A DNA stretch of 50,956 nucleotides from Clostridia bacterium (lineage in GTDB: Bacteria; Bacillota; Clostridia; Oscillospirales; CAG-272). Of the stretch, positions 1 through 8,209 are shown piece by piece. Numbering within the stretch: position 1 is the stretch's first letter; every line of letters begins with the position of its first letter. Under the pieces are notes generated by a model. That model was not told the DNA's origin, searched no databases, and worked only from the letters and a program-made list of their open reading frames with translations. The stretch covers positions 1 through 50,956 of the forward strand of contig JAKSOD010000008.1 of NCBI GenBank assembly GCA_024405755.1. Direction: 5' to 3'. Position numbers and translations under genes: made by a program.

Positions 1-263
1 TTAAATGAATGATTGATAACGTAAGTGCCGGAATCGGCAGTCGCTGCTGCGAATAATATGACGCGCAAACCGAATCGGGAAATACGTAAAAAAATAAAAA
101 ACGTAAAAGAACGGTAATGTTCGGCAACGAGTCTTCTTTACTGAATATTATATACCAAATCTGAGAAAAATGCAATACCGTGTCGTTTTACGACAGGGAA
201 AATGTCGGCAGATTCATTGGAACGGGAACTGCCGTATAAAAACGCAAATGCTGCATTCTTTCC

Positions 264-307
264 TGAAAAATTTAAAAATGTTTTTTGAAAAATTTAAAAT
301 GTTTTTT
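264..307. repeat. AT-rich tandem direct repeat in the leading intergenic region
   Basis: Two adjacent copies of a roughly 22-base AT-rich unit (TGAAAAATTTAAA followed by ATGTTTTTT) lie just upstream of the promoter of the signalling operon; they differ by one A in the central run. The rest of bases 1-263 shows no gene, RNA or hairpin that I can support. The repeat could be a regulator site or only a low-complexity duplication. Confidence 0.5.
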
Positions 308-312
308 GTCTA

Positions 313-341
313 TTGCAAAAACCAAAAAAATAAAGTATAAT
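313..341 (+). promoter_or_regulatory. SigA-type promoter of the partner-switching operon
   Basis: TTGCAA at 313-318 and TATAAT at 336-341 are separated by 17 bases. The predicted start point is about 75 bases before the first gene, whose ribosome site (GAGGAG) directly precedes the ATG at 422. Confidence 0.7.
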
Positions 342-421
342 AAAAAATAATATCACATAGAGAACATAAAGAAATTTGCAGCGCGTCGGGGAATTCTCTG
401 ACGCTTTGAAAGAGGAGAAAT

Positions 422-3247
422 ATGACTGAGGAATATATTGCATACATCAAACTCGGTGTGTCGGCTTTTTTGCCTGTCGCGGCAGCGGTCATACTGTATC
501 TCTGCAACACAAAAACATCTTTCGGTAAAATGAAAGATTTGTTCAGACAGATCATATACGGTGTTGTATTCGGAGGACTTGCCGTTGTTGGCACGGAGTG
601 GGGAATCCAAGTACAAGGAGTTGTGCTGAACTGTCGTGATTCGGCAGTACTTACGGCGGGATTGATGTTCGGCGGACCGGCGGGAATAATTGCCGGATTT
701 ATCGGAGGAGCTGAACGTTGGCTGGCGGTTTATTGGGGAGCAGGTGATTTTACCCGTATTGCCTGCAGTGTGTCAACACTGCTTGCAGGTTTATATGCAG
801 CTGCTCTGCGTAAATATATGTTTGAATCGAAACGTCCGGGGTGGATCATATCGCTCACGATCGGAGTGGTATTTGAAGTATTCCACATGACCATGGTGTT
901 CCTTACCAATATGTCGGATCCTACTGCGGCTATGGCTGCGGTCAAAGCCTGCACGGTGCCTATGGTTTTGGCAAACGGAATTTCGGTGATGCTTGCGGCG
1001 ATTGCATTGTCCTGCGCGGAAAAAGAAAAACTTATTTCCGGAAAGAGAGGTGTGCTGCGGATATCTCAGACCATTCAGCAATGGCTGCTTGTGACTGTGC
1101 TGCTTGCTTTTTTCACGACTTCGCTTTTTGTATTCGGATTGCAGACGGAGATAGCCAACGCTCAGACGGACAGACTGCTCGAACTTGCGATTGAAGAAAC
1201 GTCGGACGATATCCGCGATGCTTCCGACAATAATCTGCTGTCACTTACGCGAAAGATAATGAAGGAAGCAGAAGAAGGCGACCTTCTTGCCGTTGCCGAA
1301 AAATATGATCTCGCTGAGATAAGCCTTGTAAATGAAGAAGGGATCATTTTCAGGAGCACCGTGAGCGAATTTGTGAATTTCGATATGTCATCCGGAGAGC
1401 AGTCACGGGAATTCCTTCGGCTTTTCGGAGATGAGGTCGAATATGTTCAGGATTACGGTCCGATCTCATACGATCCTTCGATTCAGCGCAAATATGCCGG
1501 AGTCAGGACGGATTACGGATTCATTCAGGTCGGATATGACGCCGTTCGCTTTCAGAATGATATTGATTCTCAGGTAGTGGGTATCACCAAAAACCGTCAT
1601 GTAGGTAATACAGGTTACATACTTATTCTTGACGAAAAGTACAATGTAATCAGCGGACCGTCGTGGTATACCGCTCTTGATCTGCGCAAAGAGGCTGAAC
1701 GCTCGGAAGTAAAGGAGGAAAACGTCACATATCGTATTACGATCAACGGAGTTGATTCTTTCTGCCGGTTTCACACGTCGGAAGGGTACTTCATTTTTTC
1801 CGTTCTTCCCTCAGATGAAGCACTTCAACTGAGGAATCTCGCAATTTATGTGAATACATTTATGGAGATCCTCGTTTTCGCGCTTCTCTTTGTTCTGATT
1901 TATCTGCTTGTCAAGGCGGTCGTTGTGAATCAGATAAAGAAGATCAACGAATCTCTCGGCAGGATCACCGACGGAGATCTTGAAGTGGTTGTGGATGTTC
2001 GGTCCAATGTGGAGTTCGCGTCACTTTCAGATGATATAAACTCGACAGTTGCGACGCTGAAACATTATATTGACGATGCTTCCGCGAGGATCGACAAGGA
2101 ACTGCGATTTGCAAAGGACATTCAGGCGTCGGCACTGCCGAACGTTTTTCCCGCGTTCCCGAAACGGAAAGACTTTGATATTTATGCTCTTATGGATCCC
2201 GCCAAGGAAGTCGGCGGAGATTTCTATGATTTTTATATAACACACGAAGATATACTGAATTTTCTTGTAGCTGACGTTTCCGGCAAGGGAATTCCCGCAG
2301 CAATGTTTATGATGCGTGCCAAAACCGAACTTAAATCCCTGACAGAATCGGATCAGCCGTTGTGTGACGTCTTTACAAACGGGAATAATGCGCTTTGTGA
2401 GGGTAACGACGCAGGAATGTTTGTTACCGCATGGCAGGGTAGACTGGATCTGACTGACGGTTCTTTGCAGTATGCGAATGCAGGCCACAATCCGCCGCTT
2501 GTGCGCAGGAAAGACGGAAAATTCGAATATCTGAGAGCACCGGCGGGATTCGTGCTTGCGGGAGTGGATGGCATCAGGTATAAGACATTGAAAGATGTTT
2601 TGAAACCCGGTGATACTGTTTTTCTATACACAGACGGCGTGACAGAAGCAACAAATTCGGATAAAGAGTTATTCGGAGAAGCGAGACTTCTTGAAGCAAT
2701 TAATTCACGTGATTTCGAAGATATGAAAGAACTGTGTACGTTCATCAAAACGAAAGTTGAAGAATTTGTCGGTGAAGCACCGCAGTTTGATGACATTACA
2801 ATGGTAGCATTGAAATATAAAGGAGAACCTGAAGTACCGCACATCAGAATAGACAACGCAACGATCGACGATATTCCGCGGGTTACTGAATTTGTTGAAA
2901 CAGAACTTGAAAAGATAGGCTGTCCCATGAGGACCGTTGTGAAGATGAATATTGCCGTGGACGAACTGTTCAGTAATATAGTCAAATACGGATATCCGGA
3001 TTGTACCGGTCCGATCACCGTGGAATTGAGGGAGAAAGAGGATCCTCATTCTTTGTATCTGAAATTTGTGGATGAGGGCATCCCGTATAATCCGCTGACC
3101 AAAGACGATCCCGATATAACTCTATCCGCGGAAGAAAGAAAAATCGGAGGACTCGGTATCTTTATGGTGAAGAAATCTATGGATGATATTAAATACAAAT
3201 ACGAAAACGGGCAGAATATTCTTACGATTTCAAAAAGATTGGGGTAA
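422..3247 (+). CDS. LytS-like sensor / PP2C phosphatase / RsbW-like kinase fusion
   Basis: This 941-residue membrane signalling protein appears to combine both enzymes of a partner-switching system. Residues 1-200 form five to six membrane segments resembling the 5TM LytS receptor region (GIIAGFIGGAERW). A further membrane segment near 220 starts an extracytoplasmic sensor of about 240 residues, followed by a membrane segment near 475-500 and a HAMP region (about 496-551). A SpoIIE/RsbU-type PP2C domain follows (560-795; GGDFYDF at about 598, DVSGKG at about 617, YTDGVTEA at about 735, FDDITM at about 789). The C-terminal GHKL domain (815-940) keeps the N box (DELFSNIVKYGY), DEGIPYNP and GGLGIFMV. 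In the known families the phosphatase dephosphorylates STAS antagonists and the kinase phosphorylates them; two STAS proteins are encoded downstream. No sigma factor gene lies nearby, so the final output is unknown. Confidence 0.9.
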   Translation: MTEEYIAYIKLGVSAFLPVAAAVILYLCNTKTSFGKMKDLFRQIIYGVVFGGLAVVGTEWGIQVQGVVLNCRDSAVLTAGLMFGGPAGIIAGFIGGAERWLAVYWGAGDFTRIACSVSTLLAGLYAAALRKYMFESKRPGWIISLTIGVVFEVFHMTMVFLTNMSDPTAAMAAVKACTVPMVLANGISVMLAAIALSCAEKEKLISGKRGVLRISQTIQQWLLVTVLLAFFTTSLFVFGLQTEIANAQTDRLLELAIEETSDDIRDASDNNLLSLTRKIMKEAEEGDLLAVAEKYDLAEISLVNEEGIIFRSTVSEFVNFDMSSGEQSREFLRLFGDEVEYVQDYGPISYDPSIQRKYAGVRTDYGFIQVGYDAVRFQNDIDSQVVGITKNRHVGNTGYILILDEKYNVISGPSWYTALDLRKEAERSEVKEENVTYRITINGVDSFCRFHTSEGYFIFSVLPSDEALQLRNLAIYVNTFMEILVFALLFVLIYLLVKAVVVNQIKKINESLGRITDGDLEVVVDVRSNVEFASLSDDINSTVATLKHYIDDASARIDKELRFAKDIQASALPNVFPAFPKRKDFDIYALMDPAKEVGGDFYDFYITHEDILNFLVADVSGKGIPAAMFMMRAKTELKSLTESDQPLCDVFTNGNNALCEGNDAGMFVTAWQGRLDLTDGSLQYANAGHNPPLVRRKDGKFEYLRAPAGFVLAGVDGIRYKTLKDVLKPGDTVFLYTDGVTEATNSDKELFGEARLLEAINSRDFEDMKELCTFIKTKVEEFVGEAPQFDDITMVALKYKGEPEVPHIRIDNATIDDIPRVTEFVETELEKIGCPMRTVVKMNIAVDELFSNIVKYGYPDCTGPITVELREKEDPHSLYLKFVDEGIPYNPLTKDDPDITLSAEERKIGGLGIFMVKKSMDDIKYKYENGQNILTISKRLG

Positions 3248-3251
3248 TTGA

Positions 3252-3818
3252 ATGAACGTACTTGAAGAAGCAATTATTTTTGCAACCAATGCACACAGCG
3301 GACAGATGCGAAAACTTGCTGGAACGCCGTATATTCTGCATCCGTTGGAAGTGGCAGCGATCATATCAACGATTACGAACGATCTTGAAATAATGGCTGC
3401 CGGAGTTCTTCACGACACAATAGAAGACTGCGGTGCAGATCCGAGAGAAATCAAGCAAAGATTCGGCGCGCGCGTTTCGGCACTCGTTCAGAGCGAGACA
3501 GAGGACAGACTGTCCGACCGTCCGCCGGCAGATACATGGCAGGAAAGAAAAGAAGAATCTCTTCTTATGCTTCGTCATACAAAGGACCGCGGGGTGAAGA
3601 TCCTATGGCTCGGTGATAAATTATCAAACATCAGATCTTTTTACCGTGAATACAAAAAGTACGGGGACGGGGTATGGCAGGGACTTCATCAGAAGGATCC
3701 GAAGATGCAGGCGTGGTATTATAAGACAATAGCAGAATATCTGAAAGAACTATCCGATACAGCGGCTTATGCCGAGTACATTCAGCTTGTGAATGCAATA
3801 TTCGGTGAAGGAGTATGA
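3252..3818 (+). CDS. HD-domain protein resembling small (p)ppGpp hydrolases
   Basis: This 188-residue protein has the HD hydrolase layout of RelA/SpoT and MESH1-type enzymes. Near the N terminus are ATNAHSGQMRK and YILHPLEVA, then the metal-binding HDTIED motif around residue 54, and later GDKLSNIRS, which matches the KLADRLHNLRT segment of SpoT hydrolase domains. There is no synthetase, TGS or ACT domain, so it would be a stand-alone hydrolase; length fits small alarmone hydrolases. It starts 4 bases after the phosphatase gene and ends 4 bases before the STAS-kinase gene, so the three are co-transcribed. Hydrolysis of (p)ppGpp is inferred from family resemblance; another nucleotide substrate is possible. 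Confidence 0.8.
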   Translation: MNVLEEAIIFATNAHSGQMRKLAGTPYILHPLEVAAIISTITNDLEIMAAGVLHDTIEDCGADPREIKQRFGARVSALVQSETEDRLSDRPPADTWQERKEESLLMLRHTKDRGVKILWLGDKLSNIRSFYREYKKYGDGVWQGLHQKDPKMQAWYYKTIAEYLKELSDTAAYAEYIQLVNAIFGEGV

Positions 3819-3822
3819 GAAA

Positions 3823-5004
3823 ATGAGCAACATAACGTCAAAAATTGAAAACGGTATTCTGACGCTTCTTGTGAGCGGTAGAATAGATTCTTCAAATGCA
3901 GCGGAAACGAGCGAACGAATTGACGAAATACTCGGATCCACTCCGCATACTTCTGTCGTCCTTGACATTGATTATCTTGAATATCTCTCAAGTGCAGGAC
4001 TTCGCGTCCTTCTCCGTCTGCGGAAAAACGAGCCGACATTGACGGTCGTGAATGCATCTTCTGAAGTATATGAGATATTTGAGATGACGGGATTTATCGA
4101 AATGATACCGATTTCCAAAGCATATCGCAGAATATCAGTTGAAGGGTGTGAGGTGATTGGTCAGGGGGCAAACGGAAAGGTTTACCGGATAGATCCGGAT
4201 ACGATCGTCAAAGTATATCTTAATCCCGACGCCCTTCCAGATATAAAGCGTGAGAGGGAACTTGCCCGCCGTGCATTTGTACTCGGGATTCCCACGGCAA
4301 TTCCTTACGACGTAGTGAGGGTGGGAGAAGGATATGGATCGGTGTTTGAACTCCTGAACGCAAAATCCTTTTCAAAGCTCATAGCTGATGATCCCGAAAA
4401 AGTTGACGAGTATGTGGATCTGTTTATTGACCTTCTGAAAAAGATACATGCAACCGAAGTCAAGTCCGGGGATATGCCGGATATGAGAGAGATTGCCCTG
4501 GACTGGGCAAAATTCGTCAGCGATTATCTGACTCCCGAACAGGGGAATAAACTTGTGTCAATGATTGAAAATGTTCCGGTTGATCACCATATGATGCACG
4601 GTGATTACCATATAAAGAACGTGATGATGCAGAACGGGGAAGTTCTTCTCATAGATATGGATACGATTTGTCAGGGGCATCCGGTGTTTGAACTTGCAAG
4701 TATGTTCAATGCATTTGGTGGGTTTTTGGAGACGGATCATTTGATTGCAGAACGATTTCTGGGTATACCATATGAAACTTCCATAAGGATCTGGAAAAGG
4801 TCTCTTGCCCTTTATCTCGGAACAGAAGATGAAAAACGAATACGAGAAGTTGAGCAGAAAGCGCAGCTTGTCGGCTACACCCGTCTTATGCGCCGTTCCA
4901 TACGACGTGGAGCACTTGATACAGAAGAAGGTCGGAACACAATAGACCTTTATCGCGGTCATATTGTGGAATTACTTGATAGAATAAATACACTCGAGTT
5001 TTAA
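3823..5004 (+). CDS. STAS antagonist domain fused to an APH-type kinase domain
   Basis: Residues 1-100 are a STAS domain like SpoIIAA/RsbV, with the usual phosphorylatable serine segment (EYLSSAGLR). From about residue 105 a kinase-like domain of the aminoglycoside phosphotransferase/choline kinase fold follows: glycine-rich loop GQGANGKVY, a lysine in IVKVYL, the catalytic loop HGDYHIKNVM near 259 and the metal-binding IDMDT near 277. I chose the ATG at 3823 because GGAG lies about 10 bases upstream; an earlier ATG at 3793 lies inside the previous gene. An antibiotic-resistance role is unlikely given the STAS fusion and operon; the domain more likely phosphorylates a small molecule or a protein. 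The substrate cannot be told from the sequence. Confidence 0.85.
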   Translation: MSNITSKIENGILTLLVSGRIDSSNAAETSERIDEILGSTPHTSVVLDIDYLEYLSSAGLRVLLRLRKNEPTLTVVNASSEVYEIFEMTGFIEMIPISKAYRRISVEGCEVIGQGANGKVYRIDPDTIVKVYLNPDALPDIKRERELARRAFVLGIPTAIPYDVVRVGEGYGSVFELLNAKSFSKLIADDPEKVDEYVDLFIDLLKKIHATEVKSGDMPDMREIALDWAKFVSDYLTPEQGNKLVSMIENVPVDHHMMHGDYHIKNVMMQNGEVLLIDMDTICQGHPVFELASMFNAFGGFLETDHLIAERFLGIPYETSIRIWKRSLALYLGTEDEKRIREVEQKAQLVGYTRLMRRSIRRGALDTEEGRNTIDLYRGHIVELLDRINTLEF

Positions 5005-5018
5005 GGAGGAAAGAAAAT

Positions 5019-5315
5019 ATGATCATCACAAAAAAACAGGATACGAACATACTTGAATTCGCACTTGAAGGAAGACTTGATACAACCACCGCACCTCTGC
5101 TTGAAACCGAACTTAAGGATTCCATCAACGGAGTAAAAGAACTTGTTCTTGATTTTAAAACACTTGAATACATTTCCTCCGCAGGTCTCCGTATTCTTCT
5201 TTCCGCACAGAAAATTATGAACAAGCAGGGAAAAATGACAATAAAGAATGTCTGTTCAGATATCATGGATGTATTTGAGATCACCGGTTTTTCCGAAATA
5301 CTTAATATCGAATAA
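5019..5315 (+). CDS. STAS-domain anti-sigma factor antagonist
   Basis: This 98-residue single STAS domain is the size of SpoIIAA/RsbV. The segment LEYISSAGLRILLS contains the serine that partner-switching kinases phosphorylate. A strong AAGGAGG site precedes the ATG, 14 bases after the STAS-kinase gene, and a terminator follows 21 bases after the stop, so it closes the operon. It is a likely substrate of the PP2C and GHKL domains encoded by the first gene; in known systems the dephosphorylated form binds an anti-sigma factor or a related target. Confidence 0.92.
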   Translation: MIITKKQDTNILEFALEGRLDTTTAPLLETELKDSINGVKELVLDFKTLEYISSAGLRILLSAQKIMNKQGKMTIKNVCSDIMDVFEITGFSEILNIE

Positions 5316-5336
5316 GAAGCAGATTTATAAAAAAAC

Positions 5337-5385
5337 AAAAGCAGCTGTCAAAAACGAAACAATTCTGACAGCTGCTTTTATGTTT
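5337..5385. terminator. Bidirectional rho-independent terminator
   Basis: Perfect 14-bp stem: AAAAGCAGCTGTCA at 5337-5350 pairs with 5366-5379. A T-rich tail follows on the plus strand and an A-rich run precedes it, so it can end both the STAS operon and the convergent pseudouridine synthase transcript. Confidence 0.88.
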
Positions 5386-5458
5386 TTATCTGAGAAAAAT
5401 TTTTTTAAAAGTGAATGAGATCGTGTTGCAGATCGGTATTACGCGGATTATACCGAAA

Positions 5459-6088
5459 TCATCTGACATTATATGCAGATTCTTTGACTTTTTCAAGAAC
5501 TGCGATTTCATACGCAGTCAATTCACGAAAATCTCCGGGGGCAAGCATGGGATCGAGTCTTATGCCTGCGACGGCGGTGCGTTCGAGGTAGCAGATACGG
5601 CAGTTTACGGCGCGGAGCATAAGTTTGACCTGATGCTTACGCCCTTCATGTATCCGCAGGAAAGCGGAAAAAGCGGGTCCGTCCGGATTTTTGAGATATC
5701 TCTGGCGGCGGAATTCCGGCAGAAAATCGCGAATCTCTTCAACTTTATACGTTTTATCCGGGATGACAACAGCGGGTCGGGTGAGTTTGCCGTCTGCGTC
5801 GATCGGGACACCGGATTCAAGACGGCGTATCTTTTCTCCGTCAAGCACACCTATTGCATAGAAGAAATATTCTTTTTCTACGTGTCGGTCAGGGTGCATA
5901 AGAGCCTGATCGAGTTTTCCGTCGTCTGTGAGTATAATGAGTCCGTGAGTATCCATGTCGAGCCTGCCTACGGGATGCAGACGATCGGCAAGTTCGGGAG
6001 GAAGACACTCCATAATTGTCGGACGGATATCATCCCGGCAGGCGGTGATCAGTCCGGCGGGTTTATTGAGCATATAATAAAGAGGCAT
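5459..6088 (-). CDS. RsuA/RluE-family rRNA pseudouridine synthase without S4 domain
   Basis: This 209-residue enzyme isomerises a uridine in rRNA to pseudouridine. It starts directly at the catalytic fold (YYMLNKPAGLIT) and carries the family motif GRLDMDTHGLIILTDDG, in which the aspartate after GRL is the catalytic nucleophile, plus KEYFF and EGRKHQVK. There is no N-terminal S4 RNA-binding domain, unlike the RsuA-type enzyme at 36610-37344; this resembles the RluE subgroup. The exact target base cannot be deduced. It is transcribed alone from its own promoter. Confidence 0.9.
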   Translation of the reverse strand: MPLYYMLNKPAGLITACRDDIRPTIMECLPPELADRLHPVGRLDMDTHGLIILTDDGKLDQALMHPDRHVEKEYFFYAIGVLDGEKIRRLESGVPIDADGKLTRPAVVIPDKTYKVEEIRDFLPEFRRQRYLKNPDGPAFSAFLRIHEGRKHQVKLMLRAVNCRICYLERTAVAGIRLDPMLAPGDFRELTAYEIAVLEKVKESAYNVR

Positions 6089-6122
6089 TTTTTATCCTTA
6101 AATTACCTTTGAATTAAGAAAT

Positions 6123-6151
6123 ATTTTATCATATTCTTTCTTGGAAATCAA
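6123..6151 (-). promoter_or_regulatory. Promoter of the S4-less pseudouridine synthase gene
   Basis: On the minus strand, TTGATT (6151-6146) and TAAAAT (6128-6123) are separated by 17 bases. AAGGA precedes the ATG at 6088. Confidence 0.65.
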
Positions 6152-6207
6152 GAGAAATTATAAAAGACGCAAGTATTTGTCTGGATACAAGATACTCTGT
6201 AAAAAAC

Positions 6208-6236
6208 TTGACAAATTGTATTGAATCAGATATAAT
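6208..6236 (+). promoter_or_regulatory. Consensus SigA promoter of the repeat-linker lipoprotein gene
   Basis: TTGACA at 6208-6213 and TATAAT at 6231-6236 with a 17-base spacer match the consensus exactly. AGGAGG lies before the ATG at 6273. Confidence 0.88.
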
Positions 6237-6272
6237 GATGTCGTATCCCAATGTTTTAGGAGGACAATACCA

Positions 6273-7004
6273 ATGAAAAGAATTCTTGCTTTGATTTTGG
6301 CAATTATGCTGCTGACGCTGCTCGCAGCCTGTGATAATGGAGACGGAGCAGATACAACGCAGCATACAGCGGACAGTTCATCTGCTCCCGCCGACAATAC
6401 CACTGCATCATTCGTTGATGATTCCACCACGGCACCTGCTGACGATACTACCGGTGCACCCACCGACGATACTACTGCGGCACCCGCTGACGATACAACT
6501 GCGGCACCCGCTGACGATACAACTGCGGCACCTGCCGATGATACCACCGCAGTACCGGAGACCACAACTTCCGCTCCCGAAACCACGGCTTCCCCTGCGC
6601 CGACTCCCATTGATTTTGAAAAGCTCTACGATGGAACGTGGACAAATTCAACCGGTATGTTCATTGATTTTGATTGTGAAAACGGGACTCCCACGGCATT
6701 TTTCGCGATCTGGAACGCGGGCGGATTTATGCCCGCCGGTGAGATTACAGCCGTAAAGACAGAAGATTTCGTGACGTGGGAAATTACCATTCATCACAAT
6801 AAAGTTGAATTGCACGAGGATAATGACCGCCCCGAGCTGATCACGGATGTCATTGAAGCATACGATGAGGAAATTGTTCTTCAAGCAATTTCCGGCGAAA
6901 AATTTAATTTTTCCTACAAGGGCAGAACTAATGAGTGGAACGACGAATTCAGTTATTATCCTCAGTATCAGTTCCCGGATCCACAGGAAATGTTTTTGTT
7001 CTGA
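6273..7004 (+). CDS. Secreted lipoprotein with Thr/Pro/Asp-rich repeat linker
   Basis: The 243-residue product has a lipoprotein signal peptide ending in LLAAC (lipidated Cys near residue 20). A low-complexity linker (residues about 23-110) follows, including five tandem copies of an eight-residue unit of the type APADDTTA. A compact C-terminal region of about 130 residues contains LYDGTWTNSTGMFIDFDCENG and several aromatic residues. The linker presumably spaces the C-terminal domain from the membrane across the cell wall. I do not recognise the C-terminal domain. Strong promoter and dedicated terminator make it a single-gene unit. Confidence 0.82.
   Translation: MKRILALILAIMLLTLLAACDNGDGADTTQHTADSSSAPADNTTASFVDDSTTAPADDTTGAPTDDTTAAPADDTTAAPADDTTAAPADDTTAVPETTTSAPETTASPAPTPIDFEKLYDGTWTNSTGMFIDFDCENGTPTAFFAIWNAGGFMPAGEITAVKTEDFVTWEITIHHNKVELHEDNDRPELITDVIEAYDEEIVLQAISGEKFNFSYKGRTNEWNDEFSYYPQYQFPDPQEMFLF
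6432..6551 (+). repeat. Five tandem 24-bp coding repeats in the lipoprotein linker
   Basis: Five in-frame 24-base units begin at 6432, 6456, 6480, 6504 and 6528. The units at 6480 and 6504 are identical and the others differ mainly at third positions, which suggests a recent duplication within an older array. Copy number changes would alter linker length by eight residues without shifting the frame. Confidence 0.9.
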
Positions 7005-7026
7005 GAATATAATATGAAATCAAAAT

Positions 7027-7075
7027 GATGGTGTTAAGAAACTCGGTATTGAGTTGTTTAACACCATCTTTAATA
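7027..7075 (+). terminator. Rho-independent terminator after the lipoprotein gene
   Basis: GATGGTGTTAA at 7027-7037 pairs perfectly with 7058-7068, with an inner AACTC/GAGTT helix, and is followed by a T/A-rich tail. The rest of the 363-base gap to the transporter operon holds an AT-rich inverted repeat (7154-7179), the promoter and the candidate operator. Confidence 0.8.
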
Positions 7076-7253
7076 ATATTTATTGTAAACAGTTGTCTGA
7101 GATTTGTCATGCAAAAAACTGCGGTTTTCATTAATAACAGAAACAAATTCAAAAAATATTCATCGGGTAATGAATATTTGTATATTATTTGTGCGAATAT
7201 CGCATAAAAATTAAAAAAACAAGTATTTTTATAAATTTTTTTATAAAAAACTA

Positions 7254-7281
7254 TTGACAAAATAAAAAAATCGTGTATAAT
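7254..7281 (+). promoter_or_regulatory. Promoter of the amino-acid ABC transporter-argF operon
   Basis: TTGACA at 7254-7259 and TATAAT at 7276-7281 with a 16-base spacer. The predicted start point falls inside the palindrome at 7285-7298. Confidence 0.82.
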
Positions 7282-7284
7282 GAG

Positions 7285-7298
7285 TGCATAAAAATGCA
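7285..7298. promoter_or_regulatory. Candidate ARG box (ArgR operator)
   Basis: TGCAT-AAAA-ATGCA is a perfect palindrome with the half-site length and 4-base A/T spacer of ARG boxes (TGAAT-W4-ATTCA type). It covers the predicted transcription start of a transporter operon that ends in argF, a position suited to repression by ArgR with arginine. The match is by eye only, and an argR gene is not in the window. Confidence 0.5.
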
Positions 7299-7367
7299 TT
7301 TTCCAAAAGAAAACGCGAATAAAAATTCAGACATTGTTGCAATAAGCAATATCCAAAGGAGTCTGTC

Positions 7368-8168
7368 ATGAAGATCATGAAAAAAATTGCACTTTTTGCA
7401 CTCGCTGTAACAATCCTTGCCTGCTGCTTTTCATCATGCGGAAGCAAGGGAATCACTCTCGACGAACTGAAAAATGCCGGCGAACTTGTTATTGCCACAA
7501 GTCCCGATTTCCCTCCCTTTGAGTCTCTCGACGGAGATGGAAATGTATTCGGTATTGAAATTGACATTCTGAACGCCATCTGCGAAGATCTCGGTGTCAA
7601 ACTCAAAATAGAACAGATGGATTTTGAATCCGTTCTCCCCGGTGTTGAATCCGGGAAATTCAATGTCGGTGTTTCCGGTATCTCCGTTACTCCCAAACGT
7701 GAGAAAAATACGCTTTTTACCAAGCCTTATTGCTATGCTGCACAGGCGATCGTTGTAAAAGCCGGCAGTTCCATCACCTGCAAGGCTGACCTTACGGGAA
7801 AGAAAGTATCCGTTCAGACGTCAACTACAGCAGAAGAATTCTGTATGAATAACGGCTACGACGTACTTTCTTTCACCGCCAATAATGATGCTCAGTCAGC
7901 GTTGCTTCAAGGTAAAGTTGACGCGTGGGTAATCGATGACCTGACTGCCGCCGATATGGTCGCTGCGTATAATGCCGAACATCCCGGCGAGCTTGTGATC
8001 CTCGGCGATGCTATGACAACCGAGCCTTATGCTTTCGCACTCGCCTTTGGAAGTGAAGATGTAGTTGCGGAAATGAATAAGACGATAGACAGAATGCTGA
8101 AAGACGGCTCGATTGCCAAGATATTTGAGAAATATAACGCACCTTTTACCGCTCCGGACGCACAGTAA
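7368..8168 (+). CDS. Amino-acid ABC transporter substrate-binding lipoprotein
   Basis: A 266-residue family 3 solute-binding protein. A lipoprotein signal peptide (ACCFSSCGSKG, lipidated Cys near residue 24) is followed by the typical TSPDFPPFESLDG, FGIEIDILNAI, VGVSGISVTPKRE and FTKPY segments. It would capture a polar amino acid outside the membrane and deliver it to the permease encoded next. AAAGGAG lies 6 bases before the ATG. Because argF ends the operon and a candidate ARG box starts it, a basic amino acid (arginine, ornithine or citrulline) is the most likely ligand; that is inference. Confidence 0.92.
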   Translation: MKIMKKIALFALAVTILACCFSSCGSKGITLDELKNAGELVIATSPDFPPFESLDGDGNVFGIEIDILNAICEDLGVKLKIEQMDFESVLPGVESGKFNVGVSGISVTPKREKNTLFTKPYCYAAQAIVVKAGSSITCKADLTGKKVSVQTSTTAEEFCMNNGYDVLSFTANNDAQSALLQGKVDAWVIDDLTAADMVAAYNAEHPGELVILGDAMTTEPYAFALAFGSEDVVAEMNKTIDRMLKDGSIAKIFEKYNAPFTAPDAQ

Positions 8169-8209
8169 CCGCTGTTCTTCAGATACAGATGATTTGAAGG
8201 AGACGGTTA

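Noticed and set aside
3823..5004. Aminoglycoside resistance gene
   Set aside because: The kinase fold is shared, but the STAS fusion and signalling operon make an antibiotic-modifying role unlikely.
5411..6112. 233-residue plus-strand frame opposite the pseudouridine synthase
   Set aside because: The opposite strand encodes a clear RsuA/RluE-family enzyme with promoter; this frame is antisense and unrecognisable.
7154..7179. AT-rich perfect inverted repeat AAATATTCAT/ATGAATATTT considered as a second ARG box
   Set aside because: The half-sites are in the wrong orientation and spacing for an ARG box, and such AT-rich repeats are common by chance in this spacer.
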